Shown: piece after piece, positions 60,801 to 64,000 of the stretch | Numbering within the stretch: the first letter of the stretch is position 1 | How the letters are laid out: each line of letters opens with the position of its first letter | From: Desulfobacula sp964636495 | Lineage (GTDB): Bacteria > Desulfobacterota > Desulfobacteria > Desulfobacterales > Desulfobacteraceae | Assembly (NCBI GenBank): GCA_964636495.1 | Contig: CAZWSL010000016.1 | Coordinates: 1 to 64,000, forward strand | Reading direction: 5' to 3' | Length of the DNA: 64,000 bases | The notes under the pieces: generated by a model | Database searches by the model: none | What the model saw: the letters and a program-made list of their open reading frames with translations, nothing else | Told to the model about the DNA's origin: nothing | Program-made: the position numbers and the translations under genes

Positions 60801-60899
60801 GCCGCTTTCTGCGAGGTCGAGAGATGCCTGCATCCCGCCGATACCTCCTCCGACTATAACTACAGAGCCGTGTTTCCGCTTTTTAGAAGTATTACTCAT
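57870..60899 (-). CDS. hdrA: HdrA, double-length heterodisulfide reductase flavoprotein, locus C
   Basis: A 1009-aa protein made of two HdrA-like halves. The first half (residues 10-455) has VGGGIGGMQASLDLAESG, FPTGDCSMCMISPK, CTGCGVCDDKCP and RYTAENG but no N-terminal HdrA domain. The second half begins with a VCHCGINIAQTVDV segment and CSWCHMG, then GAGVTGLCSAISLGDQG and QCVGSREEPFNYCS, and ends with two 4Fe-4S motifs (CMSCLACFRMCP, CTGCGICAGICP). HdrA houses the bifurcating FAD. Start is ATG at 60899 after AAGGAGCGG-like bases. The gap to hdrB is 2 bp. Confidence 0.92.
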   Translation of the reverse strand: MSNTSKKRKHGSVVIVGGGIGGMQASLDLAESGLKVHMIQKDSSIGGIMAMLDKTFPTGDCSMCMISPKMVEVGRHQNIDIHILSEVVKVEGEAGDFTVTVKQKPTYVDPEKCTGCGVCDDKCPRLVPSEFEQSLAKRKSIHSLFPQAVPNTRVIDADNCLFLKRKRCKACEKFCQAGAINFEDSEKIFEIQTGAVILSPGLKKYDPVIRQELGFGRWPNVVTSIQFERLLSASGPNMGEIKRPSDNRHPVKIAWIQCVGSRDSNNANPWCSSVCCMYATKQAVIAKEHDSTIEPTVFYMEMRAYGKDFDKYVDRAKNEYSVSYKRAMISGIHEEAGTNNLILRYTAENGSLVDEVFDMAVLSIGLEPHADAEQFAQIAGIEENRYHFAQTDHFAPVDTSREGVFVTGIYQGPKDIPETVTQGSAVAGRAMSLLGESRGTEITVKELPDEKDISKDEPRIGVIVCHCGINIAQTVDVKKTADEAGKCEDVVHSEDLVYACAPDGQERIKELIREKNLNRVVVASCTPRTHQPLFQDTIREAGINKYLFELADIREQCSWCHMGQNENATRKAIDIVKMNIAKVRHFEPIITESVPVTPAAMIIGAGVTGLCSAISLGDQGFDVHLVEKEKQVGGLARNIHHTLDGSLVQPYLEELISRARNHEKITLHLDSEVGDTKGFVGNFNTTLKNGTSFDHGAILMATGGVEYKPDEYQYGSHEKIITQRDLENNIHEKLPGEGEHYVMIQCVGSREEPFNYCSRICCQDAVKNAIQLRENFPGTKVTILYRDIRTYGLREDYYARARELGVLFNRFEPERKPEIDSSGSMINIKTFDHILQREIELTADYVVLSTGLRPHPTTESIGEKYKITRNPDGFFLEAHVKLRPVDFPSEGLFVAGLAHAPKNLDETISQALAASGRAGALLSHDRLGVSGVIAKHNRDLCMSCLACFRMCPFESPYIDEEGKVSHNEVKCTGCGICAGICPAHAFQVNNFRDDQIIAMIDTLTADITA

Positions 60900-60901
60900 T
60901 T

Positions 60902-61792
60902 CTATTTCCGCTCCTTCACCACTTTGTCCTGCAGGTTTATAATTGAAGTGCTTTCAACAAAATGCCGGTCTATCTGGAGGTTTTTCACGCTCATACCCAT
61001 TGCCAGTCCAAGCAGTTCTGTTATGAAAAACACTGGAAGACGTTCGCTTATATTGTTTTGTGTACAAAATTCCTCCTGGTACGCATCAAGATTCAACTGA
61101 CACATGGGACAGGTCACGACAAAACAGTTCGCACCCCTTGCCACGGCATCCTTCATGATCTTTGCCATAAGAGCAAAGCTGGTCTCAGGATCATTCATGG
61201 CAGCAGATGCACCGCAGCAGCATGTCTTGTAATTCCAGTCAACCGGGTGCAGTCCGATTTTTTTTAGAATTTTTTCCATGCTTTTCGGATTTTCCACATC
61301 ATCCGGAGAGTTTACTTTATAGGGGAATCTTGTCAGCATGCAGCCATAATAGCATACAGGCTTAAGGCCCTGGTATTTTTTTTGAATCTTACCGGAAAGT
61401 GCGCCGGATTCAACTCCTGCCAGAAGAACTTCCAGGATTGTAGATACTTTGAGATTTCCTTTGATTTTACTTGCAAGGCCTGAATTGATCTCCTGTTTCA
61501 GTTCCGGGTCATTGTTTAGCTTTTCCTTTGCAACCACGGTCTTGGAATAGCATGCAGAACAGGGAATGACGATTTCTGAAAAACCCTCAGTTTCTGCAAT
61601 GCCTATATTCCTTGCCGGCATTGCAATGGACAGGAAATCATCTGTTTTGCCTGCAGATGTCGCTCCGCAGCAGTTCCAGTCCGCGATTTCCTTCAGGTTA
61701 ATATCCATTTTGGAAAACACTTTTTTTGTCTGCAGATCATAAAGAGCTGACGATTGTTTTAAAGAGCATCCCGGGTAATAAGCAATATCCAT
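60902..61792 (-). CDS. hdrB: HdrB, CCG-domain catalytic subunit, locus C
   Basis: A 296-aa protein with two CCG modules: CNCCGATS...CSACYSK and CCCGASAAMNDPE...CPMCQLN, plus YPGCSLKQS near the start and CYYGCMLTR. These bind the two noncubane 4Fe-4S clusters of HdrB. Here it is likely an electron relay to the MetVF/MvhD module rather than acting on CoM-S-S-CoB. GAGGT precedes the ATG. It is 8 bp after hdrC. Confidence 0.94.
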   Translation of the reverse strand: MDIAYYPGCSLKQSSALYDLQTKKVFSKMDINLKEIADWNCCGATSAGKTDDFLSIAMPARNIGIAETEGFSEIVIPCSACYSKTVVAKEKLNNDPELKQEINSGLASKIKGNLKVSTILEVLLAGVESGALSGKIQKKYQGLKPVCYYGCMLTRFPYKVNSPDDVENPKSMEKILKKIGLHPVDWNYKTCCCGASAAMNDPETSFALMAKIMKDAVARGANCFVVTCPMCQLNLDAYQEEFCTQNNISERLPVFFITELLGLAMGMSVKNLQIDRHFVESTSIINLQDKVVKERK

Positions 61793-61800
61793 AATTTACC

Positions 61801-62415
61801 TCACATCTTACTGCTGGTTTTATGTTGTTTCTTCAGCTTTTTTATCTCTTTGCTGCCCTTTGATGTTAAAAAACCGAAATGCATACGGCCCTGTTTCAGC
61901 ACACGCCATGCAAACTGAGAAAGCTGAACAATTTCACCATAAATGTCTTTGTATTTCTGCTGTTTTGCAAGGTGCAGAATATTTTTCATCTCATAAGCAC
62001 CCATGAACTCAGATTCATTTACTCTTCCCCATCGTACGCCTGACTCTAAAAAACTGCTGTGAAAATAGGCGATATTGGGCTTCAGGGGTTCAACTCCGGA
62101 CTCTTTTACCATTTTTTTCAAGGTATCGGCGATTCTGGATGTATGGATATTGTTGGGACATCGCGTCCCGCACGTGTAGCAGGTTACACATTTCCATACC
62201 ATTTTGTTGTTGAGTGCTGTATCCTTATCGCCAAGATTAACCAGCCGTATCAGCATATCAGGGGAAAAATTTCCATCGTCATTTACAGCAGGGCAGCCTG
62301 CGGTGCAGCGTCGGCACTGATAGCACGACTGAATATCCTGCCCTGAAATTTCGGCAACTTTTCTACTGAACGCTGAAGCATCTGTCGGACTGAATTGAAG
62401 TACATTAGAAGGCAT
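61801..62415 (-). CDS. hdrC: HdrC, Fe-S subunit, locus C
   Basis: A 204-aa protein with two CxxCxxCxxxC(P) 4Fe-4S motifs: CYQCRRCTAGCP (about residue 32) and CVTCYTCGTRCP (about residue 77). The lysine-rich C-terminus (KEIKKLKKQHK) and the helical middle match HdrC. I take the ATG at 62415, which follows GGAGAG; an earlier ATG at 62427 is inside that site. First gene of the hdrCBA-mvhD-metVF operon. Confidence 0.9.
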   Translation of the reverse strand: MPSNVLQFSPTDASAFSRKVAEISGQDIQSCYQCRRCTAGCPAVNDDGNFSPDMLIRLVNLGDKDTALNNKMVWKCVTCYTCGTRCPNNIHTSRIADTLKKMVKESGVEPLKPNIAYFHSSFLESGVRWGRVNESEFMGAYEMKNILHLAKQQKYKDIYGEIVQLSQFAWRVLKQGRMHFGFLTSKGSKEIKKLKKQHKTSSKM

Positions 62416-62516
62416 CTGTCTCTCCATTTAGTCTTAGTTATTTTATATGAATCAACGATTAGATTATAGATATAGATTATGTTTTTTCTTTTAGTCAAGG
62501 AAAATAAAAAAAAATA

Positions 62517-62954
62517 TTGCAGATTTCCGGAAACAGCTTTCAGCTCTATACTCCACATGATTCTTCTGGTGGAAACGATATAAAAAACAATGGAGTACCA
62601 TCAAACTTGACAATAATCAGTTCCCCGCTATATAACGATTCAGGTGAATTTATTAAATTCCAGCTGCCCTATGGACCAGTTATTGTAACTGACAGGGCGG
62701 AGCTATGTATCATAATTTTAAACGCCTGTGGCAATCTTAAACATTTTGAATCTGGAACAAGAAAACCCGGGATATCATTCATCCGTGGAGCAAAAGATAT
62801 GCGACAGGAAAAATTTGAAATTTCAATAATTTTTTATAAGAATTACACACATTTCTTCTTGCAAGAACAGGCGGTAATCGATATAAATCCCATAGACAAA
62901 ATAATTGTTATCGGCGCTGACCAGCGGCACTGTTCAACAACGTTTTATCAATAA
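62517..62954 (+). CDS. Orphan hypothetical ORF, possibly the 3' part of a gene
   Basis: A frame opens at about 62508 with no ribosome site or in-frame ATG near the front; the best start is a TTG at 62517. Codon use and a mixed hydrophobic/charged composition look coding (segments FIKFQLPYGPVIVTDR and HFESGTRKPGISF), so it may be a 5'-truncated gene. The stop lies within the left arm of a palindromic repeat. No family is recognised. Confidence 0.35.
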   Translation: MQISGNSFQLYTPHDSSGGNDIKNNGVPSNLTIISSPLYNDSGEFIKFQLPYGPVIVTDRAELCIIILNACGNLKHFESGTRKPGISFIRGAKDMRQEKFEISIIFYKNYTHFFLQEQAVIDINPIDKIIVIGADQRHCSTTFYQ

Positions 62955-63049
62955 TCCCGTTCGTCAGCACAACCGGTTCAGTACTACCAAAGGATTTTGG
63001 TTGATCCAAATGTCTCGGCCTCTGTGTAGTCGGGACTATTGATAAAACG
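62941..63049. repeat. 109-bp imperfect palindromic element
   Basis: CGTTTTATCAATAATCCCG at 62941-62959 is matched by its reverse complement at 63031-63049 with 18 of 19 identical. A smaller hairpin, ACCAAA-GGAT-TTTGGT, is inside at 62986-63001. The left arm includes the stop codon of the orphan ORF, and the right arm is 33 bp before the next start codon. GTTCAAC just left of the palindrome fits the RYYYAAC of integron attC sites, but no matching GTTRRRY is seen on the right. Confidence 0.6.
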
Positions 63050-63082
63050 CTTTTAGTTAATACATAAAGTTAGGAGTTCATA

Positions 63083-64000
63083 ATGTACGAAGCGAATGCG
63101 AATCCAGAAAAGAGATTTTTTATAGAATTACTCACTCGTGATATCTCTTTGGAAGATGCAATTTTAGACTTGATAGATAATTCTATAGATTCTCTGGTCA
63201 GATTTAAGAATATCGATCTATATTCTGACTTCGTGACAAATGATGTTGATCAGGATAGCGCCCTTTTTGAAATAAAAATAGTTATTACCCCAAATAAATT
63301 TCTAATTGAAGATAATTGTGGTGGTATTCACTTTGAAGACGCTGAAAATGGAATATTCAGATTTGGAAACCCAGATCCTAATAAGAGAATGTCACTAAGT
63401 GTTTTTGGTATTGGAATGAAGCGTGCGATTTTCAAAATAGGAAATGAAATAGAAATTAGTTCTCGTTCCATGGAAAGTGGATTCAGTATGGATTTAGAAA
63501 CTAACACTTGGATGTCAGAGCAAGAAACTGAATGGAAAATACCCATAGATAAAATAAAAGGAGCATCAAGTGAAGGTGGGGCTGGAACCAAAATAGCTAT
63601 AAAAAAATTGAATGATTCTGTAGTTTTGATGGTAAAAAATCCATCTTTCATAAATAGACTTTTTCGAAAAATTCAATCTGCCTATCCTTTTTATTTGGAT
63701 AAATATGTGACAATTTCGATAAATAACGAAAAAATTCCTGGAAAAGATTTAACGTTTTCTCAATCACACAACATTGAACCCTTTATAGAAAGCTGGGTAG
63801 AAAATAATGTTCAGATTACATTAATGTGTGGCTTTTTACCCAAAGATAAAGAAAAATGGAAAACAGAAAATTCAGGATGGTATATCGTTTGTAATGGTCG
63901 TGTTGTTGTGCATGCCGATAGATCTACCCTGACAGGTTGGGGTCATAAGAGGGTCTTGCCACAGTTTAATCCAAAAAATAGAGGTTTTTTAGGAATCATT
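63083..64000 (+). CDS. GHKL-type ATPase (HATPase_c_3/MORC-like), partial
   Basis: The frame runs open from the ATG at 63083 to the window end (306 codons). AGGAG lies upstream. The N-terminus has a GHKL ATP-binding fold: ILDLIDNSIDS (N-box), LIEDNCGGI (the DxGxG-like motif) and VFGIGMKRAIFKIG. Similar ATPases are common in accessory and phage-defence loci and in MutL/MORC families. The remaining domains lie outside the window, so the exact system is unknown. Confidence 0.8.
   Translation, partial: MYEANANPEKRFFIELLTRDISLEDAILDLIDNSIDSLVRFKNIDLYSDFVTNDVDQDSALFEIKIVITPNKFLIEDNCGGIHFEDAENGIFRFGNPDPNKRMSLSVFGIGMKRAIFKIGNEIEISSRSMESGFSMDLETNTWMSEQETEWKIPIDKIKGASSEGGAGTKIAIKKLNDSVVLMVKNPSFINRLFRKIQSAYPFYLDKYVTISINNEKIPGKDLTFSQSHNIEPFIESWVENNVQITLMCGFLPKDKEKWKTENSGWYIVCNGRVVVHADRSTLTGWGHKRVLPQFNPKNRGFLGII

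Noticed and set aside
62934..63076. Calling the palindromic element an integron attC site
   Set aside because: The left GTTCAAC fits, but the right ends (GTTAATA, GTTAGGA) break the GTTRRRY rule and the arms are asymmetric; no integrase is in the window.
1..64000. CRISPR arrays, tRNA and rRNA genes
   Set aside because: Reading through both strands gave no regularly spaced direct repeats, no recognisable tRNA cloverleaf and no rRNA-like blocks; a dedicated search (tRNAscan-SE, a CRISPR finder, Rfam) was not possible here.

Overview
The window looks like a chromosomal segment of a strictly anaerobic, probably sulfate-reducing deltaproteobacterium (Desulfobacterota, Desulfobacterales-like). The reasons are an HdrABC/MvhD/MetVF electron-bifurcation locus, a NarI/TmcC-type cytochrome b with a tetrahaem c3-type cytochrome, a class III (oxygen-sensitive) ribonucleotide reductase, rubrerythrin, an in-frame UGA that reads as selenocysteine in MvhD, and moderate GC with delta-like PAS histidine kinases. 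No rRNA, tRNA or CRISPR array was seen.

Region 1 (about 0.3-19 kb) is a complete reductive pyrimidine degradation island. A minus-strand group (beta-ureidopropionase, NCS2 permease, small membrane protein, M20 amidohydrolase) diverges from a plus-strand series: GntR regulator, (methyl)malonate-semialdehyde dehydrogenase, ferritin-like protein, omega-aminotransferase, PreT, PreA, dihydropyrimidinase, a BMP-type nucleoside ABC importer and a cytosine deaminase. Together they can import nucleobases or nucleosides, deaminate cytosine, reduce and open uracil, release beta-alanine and convert it to acetyl-CoA. PanE and PanB follow, a possible link from beta-alanine to pantothenate.

Region 2 (about 20.8-30 kb) has an M81 (MlrC-like) hydrolase, a NylC-like P1 Ntn-hydrolase, a five-gene Dpp-type peptide importer, and a convergent D-cysteine desulfhydrase-like PLP enzyme with richer GC.

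Region 3 (about 30-38.3 kb) holds housekeeping and stress genes: rubrerythrin, a DUF169-like remnant, an LPP20-like protein, MobB, an HTH plus periplasmic-binding-fold regulator, NrdG/NrdD with two NrdR-like boxes 31 bp apart, a NUDIX hydrolase and an orphan receiver protein.

Region 4 (about 38.4-62.4 kb) is the most unusual part. Three separate metV/metF (methylene-tetrahydrofolate reductase) loci lie within 17 kb, each with a different redox or regulatory setting. Locus A encodes tetrahaem cytochrome c, MetV, NarI-like cytochrome b, an HdrC-like Fe-S protein and MetF, followed by two histidine kinases. Locus B has Ogt, a PAS kinase, an HTH-receiver regulator, a divergent MetF-like protein, MetV, MetF and two unrecognised proteins. 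Locus C is hdrC-hdrB-hdrA (double length)-mvhD (Sec)-metV-metF-frhB-like. A degenerate IS1634-type transposase-like gene separates B and C.

Region 5 (62.4-64 kb) holds an orphan ORF ending inside a 109-bp imperfect palindromic element, then the start of a GHKL-ATPase gene that runs off the window, possibly the edge of an accessory or defence region.
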